From contig NC_021671.1 of assembly GCF_000247815.1 (NCBI RefSeq), forward strand, positions 25,127,338-25,191,337: a stretch of 64,000 nucleotides of DNA. Reading direction: 5' to 3'. Source of the stretch: Ficedula albicollis (taxonomy: Eukaryota > Chordata > Aves > Passeriformes > Muscicapidae). Within the stretch, counting starts at the first letter, position 1. Every line of letters begins with the position of its first letter. Both the position numbers and the translations under genes were made by a program. Below, piece after piece: positions 49,970 to 62,540 of the stretch. The notes beneath the pieces are model-generated. The model did not search any database, was not told where the DNA came from, and saw only the letters and a program-made list of their open reading frames with translations.

Positions 49970-52900
49970 GCATGGTAATAGATGAGACAACAGAGTAGAA
50001 GCAAAGTTGTTAAAATGCTATTAAAAAAACCCTTTAAAATATTTAGTTCAAATGTCAAGAATAGAAAAACCTTTGAAATTGTGTAGCTGAAAATACAGAG
50101 CCAACAGGATCCAAATTTAAGAATACATAATATTTTTCTGATTCTGACATTAGGAATACATTCATTTATACAAAAAAAGTCATCCAATGAAATGAGTTTT
50201 AAATTTAAAATCCATTTTAAAACCTCACTTTAAAGGTTGATATGAAGTGCAGAGGAGTAATTGGAAAAACCTTTCATGTCTATGAAAACAATGGCAGGTT
50301 GAATGACTGGATGATCATACACAGAAAGACTTGGAAAGTGAAGTTTAATTTTGGCAGCATTTTAAATGTATGTATTTGGCAGCATCTACAGCCAAAATGT
50401 ATTAATTACATAGGTGGCAGAAGACAGAATCCTAGATCAGTTACTACCTTTTGCTGGAATTGCATGAAAGTTCATTCACTCTAACTCATTCCTTTGCTTT
50501 TTATTCACTTCTTCATCCTTGGCAAGAGAAATGCAATGGAGAAGCATAGAGAAAGTTCTGTGAAAAAGGTCTCATCAGATGATACCTCAGTCCATTGGGA
50601 CAAGGTTTACAATAATTTATAACACTAGAAAACTCCAGAATTATCTGCCAGCAGACTCCTGGAATCAGTGGTCTGTAACTGCTCTTAGATTTCTTCTTTT
50701 CTTCATCTCTCAATGTCCTGCAAGAAAGAATGGATTAGCTAGAACCCCATCTAAAACAAGAAGTTACTGGGTTTTGTTTTTTTGGGTTTTTTTTAGAAGT
50801 TGAAGGAGTAAGGAAATAATATCTTGCCTCTGTTTAGAATTAGGGGATATTTATGTGGTTTGATATGGTCTTGATCCATTACTGAAATAACCATATATAT
50901 ATATATGCATGGTTATGATTTGAAAGTTTCCATATTTTCTGGCTTTTGCATATCACCAAATACACTGTATTGTTTTGTGGATTAAACTCTTATGGAAGAG
51001 GTGGTGAGCAAATAAAAAAGAAAGCGCCACCTAACAAAGAAGCCATCTGTTCTTCAGTCACAAATAAAAAATCTATTTTGAGTCACTTGCATGGCTTGGA
51101 CATCCTGCCTTCTCAGTGTGCATATATAGTACATTAAAGCTCAGATCAGAGACCTTCCTGGTTGGCATTGGCTAAAGACTCTGTGAATATGCTGAAGATA
51201 TGGGCTCTGAGAAAGGAAGAAACAAGCAGCTGAAAACAAAATGTTAGCACTTTTGTAAATCTGCCAAGTTTTTCAATATAACTGCCAACAGTTTGATGTT
51301 CAGAGGAACTCAGCAGAATTGCTAACATGCATGCTGCATAAATGGCTATTCATTAGAAAGATGCTGTAGTTTATATGTGACTGCTTTCTTTGGCTGGCTA
51401 ATATATCAAGTATGGTACTTGTTTTGTACTGTGAAAAACTTTCTCCATTACCATAGTAACCTCTTGCCTGTTGGCGGAAGCTGATGTCATTCACGGTATT
51501 ATTCATTCTGAGTGAATTGGTCCTCAAAGTGCTAACAAGTTCCAGGGAGATAAAGAGCACTAAGTATACATTCTGGTTAAACACAATTTAACCCTTTTAC
51601 CTCACTGGTTCCCTGGAGATAAATAGGTACATATATTTGATATATACATACATTTAATTTCTTTAGTATTTCTTTGGTATTGATGAGGGAAAAGGTTAAA
51701 ATGTCACATTTTAGCACAATACTGGACTAAAGTGAAAAGACAGTAGTCCTCTCTCATTTCCTATTTATTCTCAGACATGTCAGCACTGCAGGTAAACTTA
51801 TTGAAGGAAAGATAATTGAGCAATTTTTTCTATTTATCTACTCACATAAAGTTACTTCATTCTTCACCAGTAGCAATAGTATCTATCATAAAATATAAAC
51901 TGTTTGTATCTTTACCACTGTTATTAAATAAATCTAAAACTTGAATTTCATTTAACATATTCTTCAGGTATACTGTTATTAAAGTGCTAGCACAAAACTG
52001 GGCATTTGATTTTGATTGAAGTGGGAATAGGATCAAACTGTAGAATAAGGCAACTCTTATCTGTACTTATATATAATCTAGAAAACTTGATATCTTCTAA
52101 AAATCCTTTGTCTTTGAACTAAATATTTCAGGTATAGTAGTGTAGGGAGGGGGTGTGGTAGCAAAAGGCTCTTATCAGTTCCAGGTCAAGGACAGGGAGG
52201 CAGAAAGACTTTATCCTCAGACTTCTTCCTCTCCCTTTCCACACTTATCTACACACAAACACAGGGAGAAGGAGAATATCTGTGTCAAAGCCTGAAGGGG
52301 CAGAAAAGAAGAAACAAGCCTCCCTTGCTGTGTGCTGAGTGCAGCTGTGTGGTTACAAGAAGGGGTGACAAGGGTGGCATGGAAATAAACCTGTTAGAGA
52401 TTGATTCCACTGGATTTGTTGAAATCCCCTCCAGTACAGCCTTACTGGAAAAAGTATAAATTTTGCTGTACTTTTCTCTTTAGTTCTACAGAATATTTGC
52501 TGGTCCTTCACCAAAGTTCTTCATAGGTAAGGGAAATTTGATCTTCTGTGGGCAAAGCTCATCAAAAACCAGAGCAAGGCACCACAACAAAATGCATAAA
52601 GACCTATAGCAAAAGCAATGGTCAGCACTTTTTTATTGAAATACTAATGATGGCATAATGTATTTGAAACACTGACTGAAATGAACAGGAAAGTTTAGAT
52701 AATAGTGCACAAGAGAAGTTGACTCAGTCTAAACCCTGTATTTGTTGCCTACCAGTGAAGAAGTCTGTGGTTGAAGGGAGCGTGAATACCTGAGCTGTGG
52801 TGTTGTAATATGAATATTACTTGTAAAATGAATCTTTCCTTGGTCCCTGTATGTAGTAAAGGTAGCCAGTTTGTTGAGCCAAAATGACAATAACTATTTT

Positions 52901-54278
52901 TATTTTTTCATTAGTTTTCTTTGCTGTTTCTAATAATTTCTTTTAAATGTGTAAATTAAGGTCATTGACTTTGAATCATACAATTTAAATCAATATTGAT
53001 TTCCTGATGTAAACTTCAACACTACCCCACTGAAGTATAATATCAATCTTTATGTATCTGTTTTACTTTAAAAATAAGTATTGAATTTTGTACATGTATA
53101 AAAGTTTAACTAAATCAGAATCTCCCAGCCTTGCCACGACTGTTTTAATTCCATTAGTAAGACATTTGAACAGGCATTATTTTGTTTTGTGCAAAGTCAG
53201 AGATCTAGCAAAACTAATGGAAAGATAATTTTTTATTATGCCTAACTGATTGGTTAAGTCATCTGAGGAATTTGTCTGTTCCTTGCATGAAAACCTTTCT
53301 GCACTGAAATGTTAATTCAAATAAGAATGTGTTCTATTTGTATTTTAAATGTAAAAAATGAAATAAAAAAAACATTCCCTTATCCAGGATGGCAGATAAA
53401 ATTCCAGTTTTGCTAGCAGTAACCCGAAAATTTCAGGAACCTGCCAGAAAAATGTGCGATTCACCTTGTTTTGCATTTTTCCTAATGAATGCAAAAGTGG
53501 TTAGCAAACACTTTATTTTCTAAAGCAGCTTTAAATTAATATTAAAAACCAATATTTATCAGAAAATTAGAAAAAATATTTTTCATATCTGGATAAAAAT
53601 CAGGATAACTCTCCATTAAAATAATGCTTTTCTTTTCCCCCCCATAAAATGGACACTGCTGGTGAGATTAATTTGACTAAATGATTACTACTACTGCTGA
53701 GAATCACTTTTTCTATTCAGATTACCTAAGGTTATGGCATGGGTAGATTAATCTAAGAAATTTCTACAAGAAACACCTTAATTCCTAGTCCTTCAGCCCA
53801 TTCAAAGGAAACTGGATGCAGAAGATAATTTTTTTTTTTTGATGTATTAATTCCATCCACTACATTCGAGTAGCTTCACAAAACCTGTAAAGCCAGCTTC
53901 AGCCTCTTACCAAAGTGTGAATACCCAGCAGATACTGAGTTATTGCTAGAACCACTGTCAAAGTTCAGGCAGTCTCCTTGAAAGATATTCACCAGCCAGT
54001 GGAGACTGACAGGCTGATTTTCCTGTGGAGTGGAGGAATGTCACTGCTGACTGAAGGCACTGTCCTCAGCTGTGGCTCTGTTTAAGATGGGTTACTTGCA
54101 GAAGATGCAGAATTTATCAGGGTTGATGCTGTGGCCCTGAATAATGAGATCCCCATCTGTTCATCCAAGATCATGAGGATAGGCTTAAGGTTATGTAGAG
54201 ATACATAACAGTACAGCATTGTCATCTTCTCTGGAAAGGATAGGGACAGAAAAGGAGATGTCTTCAAGGATGAAACCC
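49970..54278. other. unique AT-rich DNA, no gene seen
   Basis: Frames reach 94 codons (51300-51584, minus) and none is recognised. A (TA)n run lies at about 50893-50905. A near-palindromic TTACCATAGTAAC is at 51448-51460. Confidence 0.5.
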
Positions 54279-54344
54279 TTTCTGTTATTCAATTCCTCCC
54301 GTTCTGTTATCCAACTCCTCCCGTTCTGTTATCCAACTCCTCCC
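54279..54344. repeat. three-copy tandem repeat, 22-bp unit
   Basis: Three units of the form GTTCTGTTATCCAACTCCTC plus CC. The first is slightly diverged (TTTCTGTTATTCAATTCC). A pyrimidine-rich tail continues to about 54385. Confidence 0.93.
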
Positions 54345-55214
54345 TTTCTTCCTCCTGCTCCCCTCTATTCTGCTCCTCTTTCCCTTGTGATCATGCCCAA
54401 GCTGTCGAGTTCCTTTGAAATCAGAGCTATACCTCGTAGATTTCTTGCCAAGACTATCACAATTTTTTTCCACTGCCACTAGAAACCCTCCCTTTTATCA
54501 CCAGGATGTTTGGAAGTTGTGGAAACAGTGAAGTAAAAGATTAGCTGCCTGACCCATGGAGAATGCAAGAAGTACATAGGACATTGTTTGGTGTGTCAGA
54601 AACTCATTTTTATTTTGTGGGTCTGCCTTATTCAGGGTAGTGGCTAATCCTCATTGGAGTGAGGAGGAACAGATCTCATTTTAACCAGCTACACCGTCCA
54701 TTTAGTACCTCTGGTAGGCTATGGACATGCACATTATTATTTACTACACTTCACTGATTGCACTTTTCCATGCCCTTCTCTTGAGAAAACTTTTCCTGAC
54801 AAAGTGTGGTTTTGAACCAGCAGTATGAAGGAACTGGTTTGGATTCCAACGAATCAAAAGTTCCTCTCAAAATACCAGTTACTAAAAATGATTCACTAAG
54901 AATTTAAAGTAACTGGAGCCACGCTGTTACTGAACTAAAGCTAAATGCAGATATTGCTGTATTGCATTGCTGTAACATACATGAAGTTCATGTGTTTTAA
55001 TGTTAGAAACCTTAGAAACAAAAAATTTTCTGCACCTAACCCTGAGACATAAATCACTTGCATAATGATGAAAGTGGCAAGAATCTACAGAACTGTTATC
55101 TCAGATTAGTATTTCAGCAAAAGTCTGTAAAATGCCTAAATATAAGTTTTCTGAACAATTACTTCTGCCAATGTAACATATCTCCCTCTGTAAAAGTTAA
55201 TGGCATCTAATTCA
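54345..55214. other. unique DNA, no gene seen
   Basis: AT-rich single-copy sequence with no recognisable frame. Confidence 0.5.
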
Positions 55215-55439
55215 ATATTTAAAATGCAGCAATAACGAAGCAGCTGAAGCGTATTTAAAATGCAGCAATAACGAAGCAGTTGAAGCTCTTGGTAACCCAA
55301 TCCTTCATTAACACATCAACAATTAGTAGTTTGATGGTTGTGATATATTTAAAATGCAGCAATAACGAAGCAGCTGAAGCTCTTGGTAACCCAATCCTTC
55401 ATTAATACATCAACAATTAGTAGTTTGATGGTTGTGATA
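55215..55439. repeat. nested tandem duplication (36-bp and 94-bp steps)
   Basis: TATTTAAAATGCAGCAATAA occurs at 55216, 55252 and 55346. Copy 1 is 36 bp. Copies 2 and 3 are 94 bp each and share CTCTTGGTAACCCAATCCTT and AGTAGTTTGATGGTTGTGAT. Copies 2 and 3 differ at about two bases. Confidence 0.95.
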
Positions 55440-56865
55440 GGCCCTTATGGAGTCATAAATTCAGATCAGCAGTGGTGCTATTCAAGGTTAGTAGCTGCTC
55501 CAGTATTTCAAACCTTGTACTTCCCCAAACTAATTGTCAGGAAGCCATGTGGCATATTAAAATACTATGTACCTTGATTAATGCAAACCCATGAATAGAA
55601 ATCAATGTCTTTGTCAAGCTTAGCATCTGATCCACTCTGCAGAATAGATCAAGATACAGGGAAAATCCATAGCGAAAGGGCTATGTGTTTTTGTGCTGTG
55701 CTTTGCACTATGGATTCAAAGTGAACCCTTCATAAGGAAATGTGACATAAACTTTGACACTTTCTTTTTAATTTTTCTTACCAGTTTTAAAATGCCATCC
55801 CCTCAATTGTAATTAGCTCACTGGGAGAAGAGAAAATGAGATATGACTCTCCAGGTTAAGATATAGAAATCTAAACTGGAAAACAAGTCCTTACTGATGA
55901 ATTTAGATAGTAGAGCTGGAGTCAGAAAGTGATTTGATCAGGCTATTGTCTTATCTGAAAAAACAAATAAACACAGTGAGTATAATTTGAAATGACAGAC
56001 ACAAAAATACTGTGAAATTCATACACACTTCAATGGATACAAAATTTTTCTCCTTGACTAACTTTCATAATGTTTCATTAACCTTGGTGGAAGACTGCAG
56101 CGAAGATATTTATTCAATAGAAGCAAGTCAGGATGCAGTGTATTGGTTACATATAAATAAATGTCTTCTCTGTTCTGAAAGAATGGCTCCTTCTCATTTC
56201 CCTTGTTCCTTGCTCTGTTCCCTTTTCACTTCTGGTATTTCTGTTACACTGCATGACCTCTGCTTTAAAAAGAATGGTCTTTAATGTAGGCATTCTACAA
56301 CAAGCAATAGATTTATCCTTTGATGTGTATATTCTGGGTCACTTTCTTCACTTACTCCACATTTTTGCATCACCTGCCATGTCTGTAGCCATAGTAGATT
56401 ATTTACTTATCTGTCCATTTATTTTCTTTGACATAACCTGTCCATTCGCGTTTATGCAGCCAAACTGGAATGCAAAGTTAGAAATTTAGGTATGTTTGGC
56501 TTGATTAAAATATGTCCTCTCCCCTTCCCCGATTCAAATCTTCTCTTACCTTTTTCCTTTCTGAGACCACTTTGCTTTTGGCTGTCTAGAAACCTTTTAC
56601 TGTCCTCACTTCACCTCATGCAATTTGCATGAGCGAAGTGTCTCCCGACTTTCAGGCAATGATTCACACCTCCTACCTAAGCTTTTTGCTGTCAAGCTAG
56701 AGATGTTTTGCTTCTACAACTGACTACTCCACTAAAAAGCAGCCAACACAGCTACAGAGCATGTGTTTTATCAGCATGGGGACAAGCAGGGACAGTGTCA
56801 TGCCTCTGTCTCTCCAAGGTGCATAGTTGAAACTATATTTCTGGAGAAAACCATTAAGTCTAATA
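55440..56865. other. unique DNA, no gene seen
   Basis: The longest frames are 90 codons (56012-56284, plus) and 78 codons (56253-56489, plus). Both are hydrophobic or Ser-rich and unrecognised. Confidence 0.5.
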
Positions 56866-57055
56866 AAATAATAGAATTATAGGATGGCTTGTGTTGGAAG
56901 GGTCCTTAAATATCTTCTAGTTCCAAGCCTCCTGCCATGGGTAAGGATACCTTCAACTAGACCAGGTTGCTCAGAGCTCCACCCAGTGTGGCCTTGAAAA
57001 CTTGCAGGGATGAGAAATTCACAACACAAGTTGAATATATCCTGAGGAAAGTGTA
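56866..57055 (-). mobile_element. CR1 LINE 3' fragment, antisense
   Basis: The plus strand begins ATAATAGAATTATAGGATGG, the complement of the CR1 tail. It continues TGTTGGAAGGGTCCTTAAAT, AAGCCTCCTGCCATGGGTAA, CAACTAGACCAGGTTGCTCA and CCAGTGTGGCCTTGAAAACT. Its sense strand is minus. The copy is 5'-truncated after about 190 bases. Confidence 0.93.
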
Positions 57056-60000
57056 GAGTTAGCATGATCTTTAGTTTGAATTAACCTGCCAAAAATATTA
57101 TTTACTTTTAAAATGTGGAAAAGTGAAAGACAATCCATTTGAACAAAGGAAAGCAGCTTCTAAACAACCACAATGGTTCAGTTCTATTTCCTATGAAACA
57201 GGAAATTCTGTGCTGCAGAAGAAATGCTGCTCTTATTCATGTTATTCCAATAGCATGCTTGGCATTTTGGTAAAGCTCATGCTGTGGGAATGACCTTGTT
57301 TCCTTCTGGATTCTCTCTAGGCTTTTACTGTAAAAATACTGTGTGGACTCACACTAGAATTTTCCAGCAACAGTAGCATAGAGAAATGAACTGATTATTT
57401 CAAACCATTTCAAATTCCTTCTGATTCAGAATTTCATCCCCTGATGATATATAATGACAGTGCTCTGGAGGAGAAGCAAGGAGCGATGATTTGTTGGAAG
57501 GTTAGTGTCAAATGTGACAGCAATTTAGATTCATAACTATCAATACAAGAATGAATGAATGAATGAACTGCAATATCATTCTTGGTAGAATACATAAAGA
57601 TTGGAAATTATACTTAAGTAACTTTCTGCTCATGTTGGAGTTTGAATGGATGCAGTTAACACCAGTGGGTGGTTAGCTCATCATTGCAAAGATATTTTTC
57701 TTTTTTTAATCTGCAGTCATGCCAAATTATTTTTACAGTGAACATCACTAACTTCAAATATGTGTGTGGGGAATTTTTTTGTTGCCTTCCTTCTAATTTG
57801 TGACTTTCCAAAAAAAAAAAGAGTTGGGCTATGTGTTTCTATGTCAGCAAACTAATAAAAACTAAAAAATTTGGAACCTTTATATCTCAGGCATAATTGT
57901 AAACTGATCTTTGAGGTTTCTAATAGAAGAAGAATCAGATTTGGAAACAGAATCAATATGGCTATTTTAATGAAATATTGCCAGTTTAGTAGAATAATTC
58001 AATATTTTATTAACTGTTAGAATTATATTTTCATAGGTTTGCCTGCTGGAAAATAGTACATGTACCCAGCAGAGCTCTGTGTCCTGCAGAGCCAGCAGGG
58101 GTAGCTTGGGTACAGGAACCACGCAGACCAGCACTCCTGCTGGGATTATGCTCTGATGCAGATGCTGTCAGTGCCAGTGTGTTGAGAGCTGGGTGTGCAT
58201 TTCTACCTGGCACTGGAATTTGGAGCTAGAGAATTTGATGCAGGAGGAACGACTGAGGACATTGGGGAAATAGGGAAACCTCGGTTTGATGCCTTGTTTG
58301 GGTACCTAGAATGAATTCTTCAAGGAAGCACTAGAAGTGAGCTCTTCCCTCAGCCTGATGGTGTGTCCAAACCACAAAGGAACAGAATCTTTCTTTCTCT
58401 TTAGCACCTCACAGAGCCAGAATTACATAAAATATTAGCATAGGAAGAGCAGATTTAATGTACAGTCTTTTCTGAGCTCTTCCTATGAAGGTGAATTTCA
58501 CAAGACAGCTCAGCCAAACTGGGGGCTGCCTCCTGCAGTCCCAGGCAGTCCCCATTTCCTTTTGCTGGCACTACAGCTGCTTGCTCTCTGCTTCCTATTC
58601 ATCTACCCAGCACTGACTCTCAGAAAACTTGTTCAAGCAGCTAAACTAGCTATGAAGAAATGTTTAGCTTTCTTCAAATTTTGCTCCAACAGAGGAAGCA
58701 TTAGAAGCAGGACTGCCACCTTTAGGACAACAAATAGCTCCCAAACCAGCTTAGCTGCATTGTAAATGTACACCCTCAAGGGAAACAAAAATCTAATTTA
58801 CTGCTGGAGTCTCCTTCTGTGGCATCTAAACATTTTTTTCTTTTAAGTGAAGTAGGCACCATTAAACACTGTTATAAACATTTTTTATACCAGTGCTCCC
58901 CTTTCTCTCCTTCCAAGAACAAAAAATGAATTGTTTGTTCATTTCTAGATACATAGTTGTGATTATTCTGTAACTTTTTCAGCTTTCAATTTTAAAAATT
59001 CTTTAGCTTGAAGGGATTTTCCTCTATGTTTTGTCTCATGTGACACACCTCAATTTGAAACACAATCAGCCTTGTAAATAAACTTTTGGATTTTTTTTTT
59101 TGCAATAATGGGGCTTACCTCAGTACTACTAGCAACAATTTCTCTTTGACATGAAATACTGGCTTTAAAATACTTTACTGAGGTACTTTACACAGCCAGT
59201 GCTTCATTTCCATTTTAGATGTTTAGCCCCTAGTCCCTCAAACAAGACGGTGGCTCTAGAATAAATCCACTTTACAGAAAAAGTCAAAGAAAAAAATAGA
59301 CATCATAAATCTAGGAGATCCTTTCTACCTGAGACATTATTCTTTCTGTACTGAATTAAAATCAATAGGAAATGACGGATCTTACACATGAAAGTTGCTT
59401 ACAGAGCACAAGGAATAAATTGCCTTCCTTTTGCATAACCATTGATTATTTAGAGGGCTTGGTCAACAAGCAAAGAGCCATTGAAGGCCTTCCTTAGCCC
59501 CAGAGGGTTTCAGTCCACTTTCTAAGAAAGTGCTTCAGACAGAAAGCAGCCAGAATTCAAAGTCAAGGGACCAGAAGACATCGTTTAAGGATTTAACCTG
59601 CAGGAGCCTGAATGAGGGTCTCAATTCTGATACCTATAGTGTGCAATTAAAACAGGATAAAAGCTATTCTGGGAGGATATTTCCTAATTGATTACAGGAT
59701 CACAAAGTTGAAAACTAGGCTCTCCTTCCTTCAGTTCTCATAGCTCCTTCACTCTTGTGTGCTGGCTCAGCTTCCAGACTTTGGGAAGTGTGTGCTCTGC
59801 CCTCTGCACTGCACTCCACACCCTCTGCTGCCTTTGTCTAATCTGGCTACCGGGACACTAACAACTCAGTTGCACACCAGGTCCCTGTAATTTCATGTGG
59901 AGATAGCTGTGATCAGATCCATTATTCATAGCTTAACCTTCTCTGGAAAACCTTGCGTGCATTTCAAAAGTGGACCGCTTATATGTGAATCACAATTGAG

Positions 60001-60205
60001 GTTTAAATGAGGGACAGCTGCTTATATCCCATACAAACAAACAGAGTCAGCAGTGCAGGTGCCATCATCAGGTGAGCAGGGACCATTCAAGACCAAATGA
60101 AGGGTAATCTGATGTGTAGGTATTTATATTCTACAGCGTTTCACAGTGTGTAGGCATCTGGGTATTTTGTGTATCATTGGCATTCCAGCTATGTCTAGAA
60201 AGGGT
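57056..60205. other. unique DNA, no gene seen
   Basis: AT-rich with a short (GAAT)n run at about 57551-57567. Frames are at most about 67 codons. A slightly GC-richer patch lies at 58050-58200. No recognised exon. Confidence 0.5.
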
Positions 60206-60333
60206 TGTGGGAGAAGGTAACGCTTATTTCTGTAAATACAAGCCTGAAGTGAGTTTTGGCTCATGTGGCTGTGGGAGAAGGTAATGCTTATTTCTGTAAA
60301 TACAAGCCTGAAGTGAGTTTTGGCTCATGTGGG
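60206..60333. repeat. two-copy tandem duplication, 64-bp unit
   Basis: Copies start TGTGGGAGAAGGTAA at 60206 and 60270 and share GCCTGAAGTGAGTTTTGGCT. They differ at a single C/T position by eye. Confidence 0.95.
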
Positions 60334-60455
60334 GTGCAGGGTATACCCTGCAAACAGAAGAAATCAGTGGATGAATCCTGCTAGGATAGCAAAGATGGCT
60401 CCTATTGAGAGTATGTAGTGGAAGACAAAATAGCATGTGTTTTGTAGGGCAGTGT

Positions 60456-60639
60456 CTAGTGAGGATTTTGCTAGGATGCTTCCTGTTAAGTGTCCATTGA
60501 AAAAAGATGCTCTGATGTGCACTTCAGCTGGCAGTTAGGCAGGGTTCCTAGTGAGGGTTTTGCTAGGATGCTTCCTGTTAAGTGTCCACTGAAAAAAGAT
60601 GCTCTGATGTGCACTTCAGCTGGCAGTTAGGCAGGGTTC
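60456..60639. repeat. two-copy tandem duplication, 92-bp unit
   Basis: Copies start CTAGTGAGG at 60456 and 60548 and share TTTGCTAGGATGCTTCCTGT and GATGTGCACTTCAGCTGGCA. The right end overlaps the start of the 264-bp duplication. Confidence 0.94.
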
Positions 60640-61147
60640 TCATCTGTGGGCAAAGTATCTTGCCAGTCTCACTACTTAGGAAGGTGGCAAAAGACTGTCA
60701 CTGGGACTTGTAACTTTCCTGCCTTCATGTTTTTGCAAGATTTCTACCGGCAGTGCCAGGAAACACAGCTCTAAAGCTGTAGGGCGTGAGCAAGCTGCTC
60801 ACAGTACCGGGACAGAAACAGATTCATCCAAGCAGCCATTTGTTCTGTAAGTACAACCTCGTAAGAAGTGTTGATTTTGCGTCCTGGCAGTTAGGCAGGG
60901 TTCTCATCTGTGGGCAAAGTATCTTGCCAGTCTCACTACTTAGGAAGGTGGCAAAAGACTGTCACTGGGACTTGTAACTTTCCTGCCTTCATGTTTTTGC
61001 AAGATTTCTACCGGCAGTGCCAGGAAACACAGCTCTAAAGCTGTAGGGCGTGAGCAAGCTGCTCACAGTATCGGGACAGAAACAGATGCATCCAAGCAGC
61101 CATTTGTTCTGTAAGTACAACCTCGTAAGAAGTGTTGATTTTGCGTC
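60620..61147. repeat. two-copy tandem duplication, 264-bp unit
   Basis: CTGGCAGTTAGGCAGGGTTC starts the copies at 60620 and 60884. Each copy carries GGGCGTGAGCAAGCTGCTCA and, near its end, CTGTAAGTACAACC, which matches a strong splice donor. Copies differ at about two bases (TACCGGG against TATCGGG, ATTCAT against ATGCAT). Parallel frames of 60-63 codons start in both copies and are unrecognised. Confidence 0.95.
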
Positions 61148-61572
61148 CATCTCACGGGGTGATAATTATGACATTCCCAGGGTTTCTCTTTTGTGTTGGG
61201 CATTAGGTGCCAGTAGGGTGGGTCTTTGTTGAAGTACATGTAGGCTGCTCACACACACACAGCCTTCCCGGACCTCTTCCTTCCAGCAGTTTGCCGAAGG
61301 AGAGGGGCGGACAAAGCATGTCAAACCCCGAGAAAGCAGCAGCCCTTTGCGGCGTGCCCCGCGGGGCCGACTGAGCTGGGAGCACGGCAGGTACAGGAGG
61401 CACAGGGATGCAGGAGGGGCTCGGGAGGTGCTCAGTTTAGGGGAGCGAGGAGGAGGGTGGTGTGTGTGCTTTTTCATCTGCTCTGTGCTCCTTTTTGTCC
61501 GTGTGTCCGTGCCCTGCCCGTGGCCCCAGGCTGGCGCCAGCCGCGGTGGGCTCCGCCAGGGGCGGCAGGAAC
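61148..61572. other. CpG-containing GC-rich DNA
   Basis: GC content and CpG rise from about 61260. CGGCAG followed by GTACAGGAGG (61384-61399) looks like a splice donor, and several plus-strand frames of 60-103 codons are open. Nothing is recognised as protein. It could be part of a CpG-island promoter or an untranslated exon. Confidence 0.35.
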
Positions 61573-62540
61573 CAGCGGGGAGCGAGTGGGGGAGAGCGGG
61601 GTGAGCCGGGGAGAGCGGGGGTCAGTGGGGTGCGGGCAGGGAGAGAGCCGGGGAGAGCGGGGTGAGCCGGGGAGAGCGGGGGTCAGTGGGGTGCGGGCAG
61701 GGAGAGAGCCGGGGAGAGCGGGGTGAGCCGGGGAGAGCGGGGGTCAGTGGGGTGCGGGCAGGGAGAGAGCCGGGGAGAGCGGGGTGAGCCGGGGAGAGCG
61801 GGGGTCAGTGGGGTGCGGGCAGGGAGAGAGCCGGGGAGAGCGGGGTGAGCCGGGGAGAGCGGGGGTCAGTGGGGTGCGGGCAGGGAGAGAGCCGGGGTGA
61901 GCCGGGGAGAGCGGGTGTCAGTGAGGTGCGGGCAGGGAGAGAGCCGGGGAGAGCAGGGGTCAGTGGGGTGCGGGCAGGGAGAGAGCCGGGGTGAGCCGGG
62001 GAGAGCGGGTGTCAGTGAGGTGCGGGCAGGGAGAGAGCCGGGGAGAGCAGGGGTCAGTGGGGTGCGGGCAGGGAGAGAGCCGGGGTGAGCCGGGGAGAGC
62101 GGGTGTCAGTGAGGTGCGGGCAGGGAGAGAGCCGGGGAGAGCAGGGGTCAGTGGGGTGCGGGCAGGGAGAGAGCCGGGGTGAGCCGGGGAGAGCGGGTGT
62201 CAGTGAGGTGCGGGCAGGGAGAGAGCCGGGGAGAGCAGGGGTCAGTGGGGTGCGGGCAGGGAGAGAGCCGGGGTGAGCCGGGGAGAGCGGGTGTCAGTGA
62301 GGTGCGGGCAGGGAGAGAGCCGGGGAGAGCAGGGGTCAGTGGGGTGCGGGCAGGGAGAGAGCCGGGGTGAGCCGGGGAGAGCGGGTGTCAGTGAGGTGCG
62401 GGCAGGGAGAGAGCCGGGGAGAGCAGGGGTCAGTGGGGTGCGGGCAGGGAGAGAGCCGGGGTGAGCCGGGGAGAGCGGGTGTCAGTGAGGTGCGGGCAGG
62501 GAGAGAGCCGGGGAGAGCAGGGGTCAGTGGGGTGCGGGTG
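61573..62540. repeat. G-rich minisatellite with 61-bp then 94-bp higher-order unit
   Basis: The basic theme is GTCAGTGGGGTGCGGGCAGG plus GAGAGAGCCGGGGAGAGCGG. GTCAGTGGGG starts at 61621, 61682, 61743, 61804 and 61865 (61-bp period). From 61917 the array switches to a 94-bp unit, seven times (GTCAGTGAGG at 61917, 62011, 62105, 62199, 62293, 62387 and 62481), each made of a 42-bp and a 52-bp sub-unit. The 94-bp units look nearly identical. Neither period is a multiple of three, so the 63-147-codon frames through the array are repeat shadows. Many GGGG runs on one strand could form G-quadruplexes. Confidence 0.95.

Noticed and set aside
61573..62540. CRISPR-like regular repeats
   Set aside because: There are no unique spacers between units and the setting is a vertebrate nuclear genome. 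It is a tandem minisatellite.
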